18,018 nt of DNA, from positions 11,946 to 29,963 of the forward strand of contig PASL01000018.1 in assembly GCA_002712125.1 (NCBI GenBank). The letters are read 5' to 3'. Below, in pieces: positions 7,349 through 15,558 of this stretch (position 1 is the stretch's first letter; each line of letters starts with the position of its first letter). The notes beneath the pieces were generated by a model. That model was not told the DNA's origin, searched no databases, and was given only the letters and a program-made list of their open reading frames with translations. The position numbers were made by a program, and so were the translations under genes. The stretch is from Chloroflexota bacterium (GTDB lineage Bacteria; Chloroflexota; Dehalococcoidia; Lucifugimonadales; Lucifugimonadaceae).

Positions 7349-8628
7349 TGTCAAACTTATTAGTTGAAAATATGATTTGGAGAAACATTTATTGTAATGT
7401 TTCTAAATCTAGTAGTGACTGTATTGATATGGGGTATAGTTTTGGGGTAATTCCTAGTGGTTTTGAGTGGCTAGCGTTTATTTTGTCTGCAATAAGTATA
7501 ATTGGCCTGTTTATTAATGGAGTATTGGGTGGAGTGATTGTTCTAATTTGGGGAGAAAGAAGATTATTTGGTAGGTTCCAAAATCGTACCGGTCCAAATC
7601 GTTGGGGTCCTTACGGTATTTTGACCCCAGTAGCAGATGCAATTAAGACTATGTTTAAGGAGGATATTTTACCAAAAGATGCCGATAGGCTTTTATATAA
7701 CCTTGCACCAATTATGGTTGTCGTTCCTGTTTTAATTGTTTTTTCAGTAATTCCTGTTGGATTAGGCTCATATATTGTGGATCTAAATATTGGTATTCTG
7801 TTTGTTTTAGCGGTCACTTCAATTTCATCATTGTCGGTTTTGACGGCTGGCTGGTCCTCGGGTAATAGAATAGCAATTTTATCTGCCTTGAGATCTGTAG
7901 CTTTATTAATAAGTTATGAAATTCCAATGGGATTAGCTGTGATTGGAGTAATAATGTTGTCAGGTTCATTGTCACTTGGAACAATTGTTGAATCTCAGCA
8001 AATTCCTTATATATTAGTTCAACCACTTGGTTTTTTTGTTTTTTTTCTTGCGGCAATGGCTGAAATGGCTAGAGCGCCTTTTGATCTTACTGAAGCAGAA
8101 TCTGAACTAGCAGCAGGACACCTTAATGATTATTCAAGTATGAAATTTGCTTTGTTTTTTTTGGGTGAATTTATGGCAGAATTAGCTACAGCAGCAATTG
8201 TTACCACACTCTTTTTAGGTGGTTGGAAGGGGCCTGGATTTATTCCTACTGAGTTTTGGTTTGGTGCAAAATTAGTATTCGTGTTATTCCTAATAGTTTG
8301 GTTTAGAATGACCCTACCGAGATTAAGAGTTGATCAGGTATTGCAATTTGCCTGGAAGGGCTTATTTGAACTGACAATGGTAAATATTATAACCACTGCA
8401 ATTTTTATATTTATTTGGCCTGAACCTGGGTTAAGAGAGTTGTTGATATTAGCGGCAATAAATTGGCCTGTAGCGATAATTTCAATTTGGGGTGTATCAA
8501 AAATTTTAGGTACAAAACAATATGAGAACATTGAGTCATTAAAAAATGAAAATGCGTACCCCTATTCATTCAAAACTCTTCCTTCAGAGTTTTATCATCA
8601 AAAAAGTGAGGGAGGAAAAATAAAATGA
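7348..8628 (+). CDS. nuoH: NADH-quinone oxidoreductase subunit H
   Basis: NuoH is the membrane subunit that builds the quinone entry tunnel with NuoB and NuoD. It has 426 residues, longer than many homologues because of an N-terminal segment of about 38 residues with two cysteines (16 and 25) before the first helix, and a charged C-terminal tail after about 390. Family motifs: GERRLFGRFQNRTGPNRWGP at 69-88; SALRSVALLISYEIPMGL at 179-196; and AEMARAPFDLTEAESEL at 238-254, which carries the conserved glutamates, followed by MKFALFFLGEF. The start ATG at 7348 overlaps the nuoD stop by one base, with GGAG 13 nt upstream. An ATG at 7372 is possible but not better supported. Confidence 0.96.
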   Translation: MSNLLVENMIWRNIYCNVSKSSSDCIDMGYSFGVIPSGFEWLAFILSAISIIGLFINGVLGGVIVLIWGERRLFGRFQNRTGPNRWGPYGILTPVADAIKTMFKEDILPKDADRLLYNLAPIMVVVPVLIVFSVIPVGLGSYIVDLNIGILFVLAVTSISSLSVLTAGWSSGNRIAILSALRSVALLISYEIPMGLAVIGVIMLSGSLSLGTIVESQQIPYILVQPLGFFVFFLAAMAEMARAPFDLTEAESELAAGHLNDYSSMKFALFFLGEFMAELATAAIVTTLFLGGWKGPGFIPTEFWFGAKLVFVLFLIVWFRMTLPRLRVDQVLQFAWKGLFELTMVNIITTAIFIFIWPEPGLRELLILAAINWPVAIISIWGVSKILGTKQYENIESLKNENAYPYSFKTLPSEFYHQKSEGGKIK

Positions 8629-9290
8629 TTGGAAAAGGAATACCAAAAGGATTTATTATAACTTTAAAAAACTTTTTTAGAACTCCTGTTACTGTTCAGT
8701 ATCCTGATCGAAAAGTCAGTTTGTTCGAGTATGCAAAAATTCACAAAAAGAATATTTTCAAACTTTTCTTTTCTCAGCCAATGTTATCTATAAAAATTTC
8801 TCTAGGACTAATTTCAGTACCGAGTTCCGTTGAACAATCTCAGAGATTTCGGGGGAATGAGTTTACATTTTTTGAAGAAAGGTGCACGGTATGTGCAAGT
8901 TGTGCTAAATATTGTCCTTTAGGGATAATTGAAATTGTGAGTGTTCCTGGCGGTTTTGATGCGCAAGAGGGGGAAAGTTACAAGCTTGAAGTTTTTGATA
9001 TTGATATTGGAAGATGTATGTTTTGTGGTCTGTGTGTTGAAGCCTGTCCTTATGACGCATTACATATGGGTACTAAGTTTGAAAAATCGACATATGTTCG
9101 TGACAATTTGATTATTACAAAAGAAAAATTAGCAGAATCAGAAAAATCACCAAGTTCTTTTTATCGTCCACAATTTGAAAAAAAGAAATTTGACCCGTTT
9201 AAAGATAATATAGACGATCATTATAAGGCTGGTAGACACGAGAAACCTGAGTATAAAGACCTGAAGAAAAAATGGGTAGATGACAGATGA
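8625..9290 (+). CDS. nuoI: NADH-quinone oxidoreductase subunit I (two 4Fe-4S clusters), with insertion
   Basis: NuoI wires electrons to NuoB through clusters N6a and N6b. Both ferredoxin motifs are intact: Cys87, 90, 93 and 97 (CTVCASCAKYCP) and Cys131, 134, 137 and 141 (CMFCGLCVEACP). The ATG at 8625 overlaps nuoH by 4 nt and has a strong GGAGG 9 nt upstream. The protein is 221 residues, longer than the roughly 160-180 of many homologues. Extra length sits between TVQYPDRKVSL (23-33) and RFRG (74-77): family members usually have about 10 residues between the YP and RFRG-like elements, so about 36-38 residues are inserted. A charged Lys/Asp-rich tail follows residue 165, and comparable tails occur in some homologues. 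Confidence 0.96.
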   Translation: MIGKGIPKGFIITLKNFFRTPVTVQYPDRKVSLFEYAKIHKKNIFKLFFSQPMLSIKISLGLISVPSSVEQSQRFRGNEFTFFEERCTVCASCAKYCPLGIIEIVSVPGGFDAQEGESYKLEVFDIDIGRCMFCGLCVEACPYDALHMGTKFEKSTYVRDNLIITKEKLAESEKSPSSFYRPQFEKKKFDPFKDNIDDHYKAGRHEKPEYKDLKKKWVDDR

Positions 9291-9934
9291 TTGAAAATTC
9301 TTTTTTTATGGATTTAATATTTTATATTGTATCTGCTGTAATCATTTCACTATCAATAGTAGTAATTTTCATAAGTGATATTTTTAGAGCAGCTATAGCA
9401 CTTGCAGGTACATTTTTAGGTATTGCCGTTGTTTACTTTATGCTCAATGCAGAATTCATAGGTGCAGTCCAAATTCTAGTATATGTCGGCGCAATTTCAG
9501 TATTGATGGCTTTTGCAGTCATGTTTTTGAGAACTTTATCTAAATCTGCAACTCCATCATCATATCGGCCATTTAGTCTTATTATTTCAGTTTTGATTTT
9601 CATAAGTTTTCTTATAGGAATATATAATATTGAATGGAAAACCATAGATATTTTAGATGATTCATACGATAAAAATATTTTAGGAACACTTTATGGAAAA
9701 TATTATGAATTAGGATATGGAGAACATATTTATATTTCAAGTAGTGAAAATTTAGATTCAGGTCTTTTATCTGTAGAAAATAAGGGGGTATTTATAGATT
9801 CAACGTCTATTATAGGGGCTTACTTAGTTCAAGAGTATTTATTAGCATTCCAGATCATAGGTTTAATATTAGTTGTAGGGGTTGTTGGTGGTCTTTTGAT
9901 AATGAAGGAACCAGACAAGGATGAAACTTTATGA
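9287..9934 (+). CDS. nuoJ: NADH-quinone oxidoreductase subunit J, with long extramembrane loop
   Basis: NuoJ is a membrane subunit at the hinge between the quinone module and the pumping arm. Hydrophobic helices are visible at about 10-30, 36-53, 58-82, 96-113 and 178-206. The conserved third helix reads AEFIGAVQILVYVGAISVLM, including Tyr66 in the region of the known pi-bulge. Homologues are often about 165-185 residues; this one has 215 because of a polar stretch of some 60 residues (about 115-175) between helices 4 and 5, rich in Tyr, Asp and Ser. It overlaps nuoI and nuoK by 4 nt each (ATGA). An in-frame ATG at codon 8 is an alternative start, but the first matches the overlap pattern. 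Confidence 0.94.
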   Translation: MIENSFFMDLIFYIVSAVIISLSIVVIFISDIFRAAIALAGTFLGIAVVYFMLNAEFIGAVQILVYVGAISVLMAFAVMFLRTLSKSATPSSYRPFSLIISVLIFISFLIGIYNIEWKTIDILDDSYDKNILGTLYGKYYELGYGEHIYISSSENLDSGLLSVENKGVFIDSTSIIGAYLVQEYLLAFQIIGLILVVGVVGGLLIMKEPDKDETL

Positions 9935-10281
9935 CCTTAGAGAATTTACTTATACTTTCTGCAGCTTTATTTTCCATAGGAATTTATGGTGTTTTATCTA
10001 ATAGAAATTTTATAAGCATAATTATGTCATTGGAACTAATATTTAACTCTTTAGTGATAGCTGGGGTGGCATTTAGTCGATTTATATTGCCTTTTGGTAT
10101 TTTAGATGAAGGAGACATTCACTCATCAACCTTAAGAAGTGCTCTTTCTGGGCATATGTTTGGTATTTTTATAATTGCTGTTGCAGCTACTGAAGCTGCA
10201 TTAGCATTGGCATTAGTTTTTGCTCTTTCAAGAGTTAACAAAAACCTTAATATAGAAAACGTATCTGAGATAAGGGAATAA
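9931..10281 (+). CDS. nuoK: NADH-quinone oxidoreductase subunit K
   Basis: NuoK is a three-helix subunit whose membrane glutamates belong to the proton path. Glu35 (SLELIFN) and Glu88 (AATEAALALAL) correspond to the two conserved helix glutamates (36 and 72 in the E. coli protein). The spacing between them is 53 here instead of about 36, because the loop after helix 2 carries an extra segment containing FGILDEGDIHSSTLRSALSG. Total length is 116 rather than about 100 residues. The short C-terminal tail is charged. It overlaps nuoJ by 4 nt, and a small extra ORF follows 2 nt after its stop. Confidence 0.95.
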   Translation: MTLENLLILSAALFSIGIYGVLSNRNFISIIMSLELIFNSLVIAGVAFSRFILPFGILDEGDIHSSTLRSALSGHMFGIFIIAVAATEAALALALVFALSRVNKNLNIENVSEIRE

Positions 10282-10283
10282 TT

Positions 10284-10478
10284 TTGTGGGTCGATTATAA
10301 AAAAGCATCTAATTTAATATCTGCCGAAATGTGGAAAGATTTATTTGAAGGAGAAGGGTTGCCTTCGAAAATCTTACCGGATAAAAATATTTTAGACTGG
10401 TCTGAAAACGTTAGTTTTAGAATATTAGTTCCTAAAGGCAGAGAGCACGTTGCTGACGAAATTCTGAGGAAATTATGA
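10284..10478 (+). CDS. Small conserved-looking protein between nuoK and nuoL, DUF2007-like
   Basis: A 64-residue soluble protein without membrane helices or cysteines. It begins with TTG at 10284, with AAGGGA 6 nt upstream, starts 2 nt after the nuoK stop and ends 1 nt before the nuoL ATG. This tight fit, the clear Shine-Dalgarno and the codon-like composition argue for a real gene. The pattern is helix (SAEMWKDLFEGEGLP), strand (SKILPD), a turn (WSENV), strand (FRILVPKG) and helix (REHVADEILRKL). This resembles the small DUF2007 proteins (putative prokaryotic signal-transducing protein), which have an L-x-x-x-G-[IL]-P helix end and an x-[RV]-[IL]-L-V-P strand. The family assignment comes from memory of that pattern and is tentative; function is unknown. 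Position suggests an accessory or assembly factor for complex I, or simply a co-expressed regulator. Confidence 0.75.
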   Translation: MWVDYKKASNLISAEMWKDLFEGEGLPSKILPDKNILDWSENVSFRILVPKGREHVADEILRKL

Positions 10479-10479
10479 A

Positions 10480-12480
10480 ATGAATTATGAATTTTTATCT
10501 TATCTAGTAATATTATTGCCGTTATCTAGTTTTATTATTAATGGTTTATTCACAAGGAAATTTCTTGGCTCTTCATCAATTTATGCAGGATACATCACAA
10601 TTTGTTCTATATTTTTGTCATTCATGATTTCTTTAATTTTATTATTTCAAATAATAATTAACTCTGAACAATTTCTATTTGACCCAATAAGCTGGATCAG
10701 TATTTCTCATCTATATATTTCTTTTGGAATAATTTTGGATAATCTTACAATAGTCATGATGGTTGTAATAACATCTGTAAGTTTACTAGTTCAAATATAT
10801 GGACTGTCTTATATGCATGGGGATAAAAGTCTAACTCGGTATTACACATATATGTCTTTATTTACAGCATCAATGCTTGGTTTAGTTCTTTCAAAAAATA
10901 TTGTACAATTATTTGTTTTTTGGGAATTGGTAGGTGTATCTTCTTATATGTTAATTGGATTTTGGATGAACAGGCCATCTGCAGCTAATGCAGCTAAAAA
11001 AGCTTTTATTATGACTCGTTTCGGTGATTTTGGTTTCTTGTTTGGAATTTTATATTTGTTCTCAGTTAATCCTGCTTATCTTGATATTAATACACTTTAT
11101 AATGCTGTAAATAATGGAGAAATATCTAATTATTCTGCGACTATAATTTCAGCTGGTCTTCTTGTAGGGGCTATAGGTAAATCGGCTCAATTTCCATTAC
11201 ACACTTGGTTGCCAGATGCAATGGAAGGCCCTACTTCAGTTTCAGCTTTGATTCACTCTGCAACAATGGTAACAGCCGGAGTATTTCTAATTGCAAGATT
11301 TTTTCCATTATTTGATATATCTAACATAATGATTTATGTAGCTTTAATTGGGGCTGTCACATCCGTTTTTGCTGCTTCTATGGGATTAGTTGCAGATGAT
11401 ATTAAAAAAGTACTAGCATATTCTACTATTAGCCAACTAGGCTATATGATGTTTGCTTTGGGTATTGGCGCTTATGCACCTGCAATATTTCATCTTTTTA
11501 CTCATGCATTTTTTAAGGCTTGTTTATTCTTGGGAGCAGGATCTGTACATCATGCCTCTGGGACATTTAATATGAAATATATGGGTGGAATGAGAAAAGT
11601 TATGCCAATAACATACATAGCTATGATGGTATCAAGTCTCAGTTTAGCAGGACTTTTTCCTCTTTCAGGTTTTTGGTCCAAAGATGAAATATTGGCCCAT
11701 GCTGCTCATCAAGAAAATTTACTTGGCTATGTTGTATTGATTCTAGGATTAATAGCAGCTTTCATGACTGCATTTTATATGTTTAGAGCCATATTTTTAG
11801 TTTTTCATGGTGAGTGGAAAGGGGGAGGAGAATCTGAAGAAAAAGAGTTAGTTCAAAATCATCAATCAGTACACCCGACTATAGTTAAACCGCATTTAGA
11901 AGAGTCTCCAAAATTTATGATTTATCCTATGATAGTACTCGGTATATTAGCTATTATGATTGGCTTTATTGTTAATCCTTTGATCGATTTGTTTATTATT
12001 GAAAAACATGCTTTTGCACATTTTATAACCGATAATTATGAAGTTTTTAGTGGTGATAAAACCAAGATATATAAAGCTGGAGGATCGCCAAAATTTGACT
12101 TAATTATTGCTTTAATTTCTTCAATAATAGCAATATCCGGAATTTTGTTAGCTTATGCATTATATGTAATGCGTAAGAATATATCTATTCAGAAAAATAT
12201 AAGTCAAGGAATAATGTATAAAATTTTGAATAATAAATACTACTTAGACTATTTATATGAAGATATCATTATTAGAAAATTGTTTTATAAAAAACTTTCA
12301 GGTTTTTTGAGATGGTTTGATGAAAATACTGATAATATTAATGTTCAAATATCTAGTATAGTTACTCGATTTAGTAGAAGTATTTTATTTTTACAAAACG
12401 GTCAGACTCAAGTTTACGTATATGGCATGTTTATAGGTATTTTAGTTCTGTTTTTATTATTTTATTTGAGAGTAGGGTAA
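10480..12480 (+). CDS. nuoL: NADH-quinone oxidoreductase subunit L (antiporter-like)
   Basis: NuoL is the most distal proton-pumping subunit of the membrane arm, with an antiporter-like fold and a long lateral helix. It has 666 residues. The start ATG 10480 has GAGGA 9 nt upstream. Key features: Glu149 in FVFWELVGVSSYMLIGFW; Lys234 in AIGKSAQFPLHTWLPDAMEG; LIHSATMVTAG with His259; the FTHAFFKACLFLGAGSVHHA segment; and SGFWSKDEILAHA. A polar region at about 445-470 interrupts the helices. The C-terminal part (about 575-666) contains NNKYYLDYLYED and a final helix, as expected for the lateral-helix region and its anchor. All essential pump residues appear intact. Confidence 0.97.
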   Translation: MNYEFLSYLVILLPLSSFIINGLFTRKFLGSSSIYAGYITICSIFLSFMISLILLFQIIINSEQFLFDPISWISISHLYISFGIILDNLTIVMMVVITSVSLLVQIYGLSYMHGDKSLTRYYTYMSLFTASMLGLVLSKNIVQLFVFWELVGVSSYMLIGFWMNRPSAANAAKKAFIMTRFGDFGFLFGILYLFSVNPAYLDINTLYNAVNNGEISNYSATIISAGLLVGAIGKSAQFPLHTWLPDAMEGPTSVSALIHSATMVTAGVFLIARFFPLFDISNIMIYVALIGAVTSVFAASMGLVADDIKKVLAYSTISQLGYMMFALGIGAYAPAIFHLFTHAFFKACLFLGAGSVHHASGTFNMKYMGGMRKVMPITYIAMMVSSLSLAGLFPLSGFWSKDEILAHAAHQENLLGYVVLILGLIAAFMTAFYMFRAIFLVFHGEWKGGGESEEKELVQNHQSVHPTIVKPHLEESPKFMIYPMIVLGILAIMIGFIVNPLIDLFIIEKHAFAHFITDNYEVFSGDKTKIYKAGGSPKFDLIIALISSIIAISGILLAYALYVMRKNISIQKNISQGIMYKILNNKYYLDYLYEDIIIRKLFYKKLSGFLRWFDENTDNINVQISSIVTRFSRSILFLQNGQTQVYVYGMFIGILVLFLLFYLRVG

Positions 12481-12485
12481 TCTAA

Positions 12486-14030
12486 ATGTTTGATGGAATT
12501 CTTTCAGTTACTATTTTTCTACCAGTAATATCTGCTGCAATTATTTTATTTTTCTTTAAAAATAATAATTCAATCCGTTATTTTGCTAACTTTACAACAG
12601 GAATTGTTTTTCTTTTATCCTTAATGATGTTTCTAAATTATGATACTGAAATATCAGGTTTCCAAATGATAGACTACTTTGAAACATGGATTCCCTTTGA
12701 ATATCTCCGGTCTTCATATATAGTGGGAATAGACGGGCTTAGCGCTCCACTTGTTCTTTTGACTGGAATTCTTGGATTTGTTTCAACTTTGGCATCATTA
12801 AGAGTGGAGAAAAGAGTAAAAGAATATCATATATGGTTACTTGTTTTGATCTCTTCTGTTTTTGGGGTTTTCGTTTCTTTAGATCTACTTTTATTTTTCA
12901 TATTCTTTGAATTTGAGTTAATTCCTATGTATATGCTGATTTCCATTTGGGGTTCAGGTAGGCCAAAGTATTCTGCTATGAAGTTTGTTTTATTTACTTT
13001 ATTTGGTGGTGCTTTGATGTTAGTTGGTATTTTATCAATATACATGTCTACAGATGTTGGTACATTAATTATGGTATCAATCCCAGAATTGAACCTAGTA
13101 GGAATTCCTGAGTTAATTCAATATTCTGATTTACTTCTTCCCGCATCATTTATATTTATTCTATTTTTTATTGCTTTTGCAATTAAGTTGCCATCTTGGC
13201 CAGTGCATAGTTGGCTACCAGATGCTCATACTGATGCACCAACAGCAGTTTCAGTAATGTTAGCAGGAGTATTGCTAAAAATGGCTGGCTACGGTCTAAT
13301 AAGAATAAATATAGGTTTTTTTCAAAATACTAAAGGATTTTCTATATATGACGCTTCTGTATTTATATCAATTTTAGCTGCAATTTCTGTTGTTTATGGT
13401 GGTATTATTACTGTAAGGCAAACAGACATGAAAAGATTAATAGCATTTAGTTCAATTAGTCATATGGGGTTCGTCATGCTAGGAGTTTCTGCAATTGGGA
13501 CTTCTAACTCAAATACCTCTATTGCAGGAATTAATGGTGCTGCGTTACAAATGTTTACTCATGGTACTATTACAGGATTAGCTTTCTTGATGGTAGGATT
13601 CACGTATGAAAGAACTCATACTAGGCATATACCTCACTTAGGGGGCTTATGGCATAAAATACCTATAATAGCTGTATTCTTTTTTATTTCAGGATTTGCA
13701 TCTCTAGGTCTGCCAATGTTATCTGGTTTTGTATCAGAAATAATGATCTTTCTTTCAACTTTTACGATTTGGCCAATAGCTACAATCATTTCCGCATTTG
13801 GAGTAGTATTAGCAGCAGGGTATATTTTGTGGATGATCCAAAGAATATTTTTTGGAGTTAAGCCCCCAGATGAAATTTTTTCAGACGAAATTTACGATCA
13901 AATTGAAGATGTAAAGAAAATAGATTTGTTACCAATTTTATTATTGACTATCCCGGTATTTTTAGTTGGCATATGGCCATCGTTATTAACTGAAATTATA
14001 AACCTAGGAGTAGAAGGGGTATTAAGGTGA
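12486..14030 (+). CDS. nuoM: NADH-quinone oxidoreductase subunit M (antiporter-like)
   Basis: NuoM is the middle antiporter-like proton channel, 514 residues with about 14 membrane helices. The key charged residues fall at the same numbers as in the E. coli protein: Glu144 (FIFFEFELIPMYMLI) and Lys234 (FAIKLPSWPVHSWLPDAHTD). They are followed by APTAVSVMLAGVLLKMAGYG, the diagnostic NuoM motif. SSISHMGFVMLG and LPMLSGFVSEIMIF are further typical elements. ATG 12486 lies 5 nt after the nuoL stop with a weak Shine-Dalgarno (AGGGTAA). The last codons overlap the GTG start of nuoN by 4 nt (GTGA). Confidence 0.97.
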   Translation: MFDGILSVTIFLPVISAAIILFFFKNNNSIRYFANFTTGIVFLLSLMMFLNYDTEISGFQMIDYFETWIPFEYLRSSYIVGIDGLSAPLVLLTGILGFVSTLASLRVEKRVKEYHIWLLVLISSVFGVFVSLDLLLFFIFFEFELIPMYMLISIWGSGRPKYSAMKFVLFTLFGGALMLVGILSIYMSTDVGTLIMVSIPELNLVGIPELIQYSDLLLPASFIFILFFIAFAIKLPSWPVHSWLPDAHTDAPTAVSVMLAGVLLKMAGYGLIRINIGFFQNTKGFSIYDASVFISILAAISVVYGGIITVRQTDMKRLIAFSSISHMGFVMLGVSAIGTSNSNTSIAGINGAALQMFTHGTITGLAFLMVGFTYERTHTRHIPHLGGLWHKIPIIAVFFFISGFASLGLPMLSGFVSEIMIFLSTFTIWPIATIISAFGVVLAAGYILWMIQRIFFGVKPPDEIFSDEIYDQIEDVKKIDLLPILLLTIPVFLVGIWPSLLTEIINLGVEGVLR

Positions 14031-15526
14031 ATCTAAACGATTTAAAATTACTATCACCGGAGATATTTTTATCTGTCTCCAGCCTTTTTCTTCTAGTATT
14101 ATCTTTATCAAAAGTAGATGTGAAAAGGATTGTAAATTTATCTATAATTTCACTCATAATTACTATTTTATTAGTTTGTAATTTATGGTTTGGTTGGTTG
14201 TTTGAACCTTCGTCAAAAAATAGTTTGTTAGGTTCGTTTTCGTCGGATAACTTTTCATTATTTTTCAAATTGCTAATTTTGCTTTCTTCCCTAATCACAG
14301 TTTTTGGCAGTTTTCAATATTTTGTATCAGAAAAAACTAGAAATTATTTTGGAGAATTTATTTCACTAATATTCTTATCAATCGTTGGAATGATGTTACT
14401 AGTTTCCTCAACAGAACTTATAACAATTTATGTTTCACTGGAATTGTCTGCACTTCCTATAATAGTACTTCTATCTATTCATAGAACAAAATTAGGTATT
14501 GAGTCAGGTATAAAATTCTTTATATTGTCTGCATTTTCTAGTGCTATATTATTATATGGGTTTATATATTTATATGGATTAACTGGTTCTACAAACTTAT
14601 TATTAATTCAGGAATCTATATCTAAAATGAGTCTAAATGAAGGGTCCACTTTTATTACATATGGGATTATTATTTCTATTGTTTTAATTATTGCGGGTTT
14701 TAGTTTTAAGATGGCGATAGTTCCTTGGCAAATGTGGATTCCAGATGTTTATCAAGGTGCTCCTACGCCTGTTGCTGCCTTTTTATCAGTTGCCTCTAAG
14801 TCTTCGGCTTTTGCAGTAATAATTAGGATGTTTTATACTTCTTTTACTAATGAAGATCTAATGCTTGATTGGTCTTTGATATTTGCTGTTCTTGCAGCTA
14901 TAACAATGACACTTGGAAATTTATTTGCACTTAACCAAAAGAATATAAAAAGATTATTAGGTTACTCAACGATTGCTCAAGCTGGTTATATTCTTATTGG
15001 TTTAGCTGCTATACCAGGCGGTAATTCTATGAACTTTAGCGGTATTCAGGGGAGTATGTACTATCTGGGAGGTTATTTATTCACAAATATGTCAATATTT
15101 ATTGTTATTACTATTATTATCTCAAGAACTAAGGATGAAACTATAGAAGGACTAAGTGGTTTTATAAAAGTTTCTCCGGTGTATTCTATTATTTTAGTAG
15201 TTGGTTTATTATCCTTGATAGGTATGCCCCCTACAGTTGGATTTATGTCAAAAGTAATCATATTTGGGTTTGCTATAAACTCAGGATATCCTTGGCTGGC
15301 TCTTGTAGGAGTTATAAATTCTGTCCTTGCAGCATTTTACTATTTGAGAATAATTAGATTTATTGTTTTTGAAGAGCCCTCTACAACTAAACTAACGCAA
15401 GTTCATTTACTTCGTGACAACAGAACTATTTTAGCAGGGTCAATATGCTCTATATTAGTTCTTTTATTAGGAATAATTCCTTTCATATTGCTAGAGATGT
15501 CAAAAAAGGCTATTAATTTTATATAA
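14027..15526 (+). CDS. nuoN: NADH-quinone oxidoreductase subunit N (antiporter-like)
   Basis: Last subunit gene of the operon; NuoN is the antiporter-like channel nearest NuoK. It starts with GTG at 14027 in a GTGA overlap with nuoM, with AAGGGG 8 nt upstream. It has 499 residues and about 14 helices. Diagnostic motifs: Glu139 in YVSLELSALPIIVLL; Lys228 in FSFKMAIVPWQMWIPDVYQG; APTPVAAFLSVASKSSAFA; LLGYSTIAQAGYILIGLAA; and IGMPPTVGFMSKVIIF. These distinguish N from L and M. No hairpin terminator is visible in the 32 nt before nadK, so read-through into nadK, the Nudix gene and sdhA is plausible. Confidence 0.97.
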   Translation: MNLNDLKLLSPEIFLSVSSLFLLVLSLSKVDVKRIVNLSIISLIITILLVCNLWFGWLFEPSSKNSLLGSFSSDNFSLFFKLLILLSSLITVFGSFQYFVSEKTRNYFGEFISLIFLSIVGMMLLVSSTELITIYVSLELSALPIIVLLSIHRTKLGIESGIKFFILSAFSSAILLYGFIYLYGLTGSTNLLLIQESISKMSLNEGSTFITYGIIISIVLIIAGFSFKMAIVPWQMWIPDVYQGAPTPVAAFLSVASKSSAFAVIIRMFYTSFTNEDLMLDWSLIFAVLAAITMTLGNLFALNQKNIKRLLGYSTIAQAGYILIGLAAIPGGNSMNFSGIQGSMYYLGGYLFTNMSIFIVITIIISRTKDETIEGLSGFIKVSPVYSIILVVGLLSLIGMPPTVGFMSKVIIFGFAINSGYPWLALVGVINSVLAAFYYLRIIRFIVFEEPSTTKLTQVHLLRDNRTILAGSICSILVLLLGIIPFILLEMSKKAINFI

Positions 15527-15558
15527 TTGATATATATACATAGAAATATAGAAAAAAT

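Noticed and set aside
13996..14298. Minus-strand open frame spanning the nuoM/nuoN junction
   Set aside because: It lies antisense to two conserved genes with a translationally coupled junction; its Asn/Lys-rich translation is typical of antisense AT-rich DNA.
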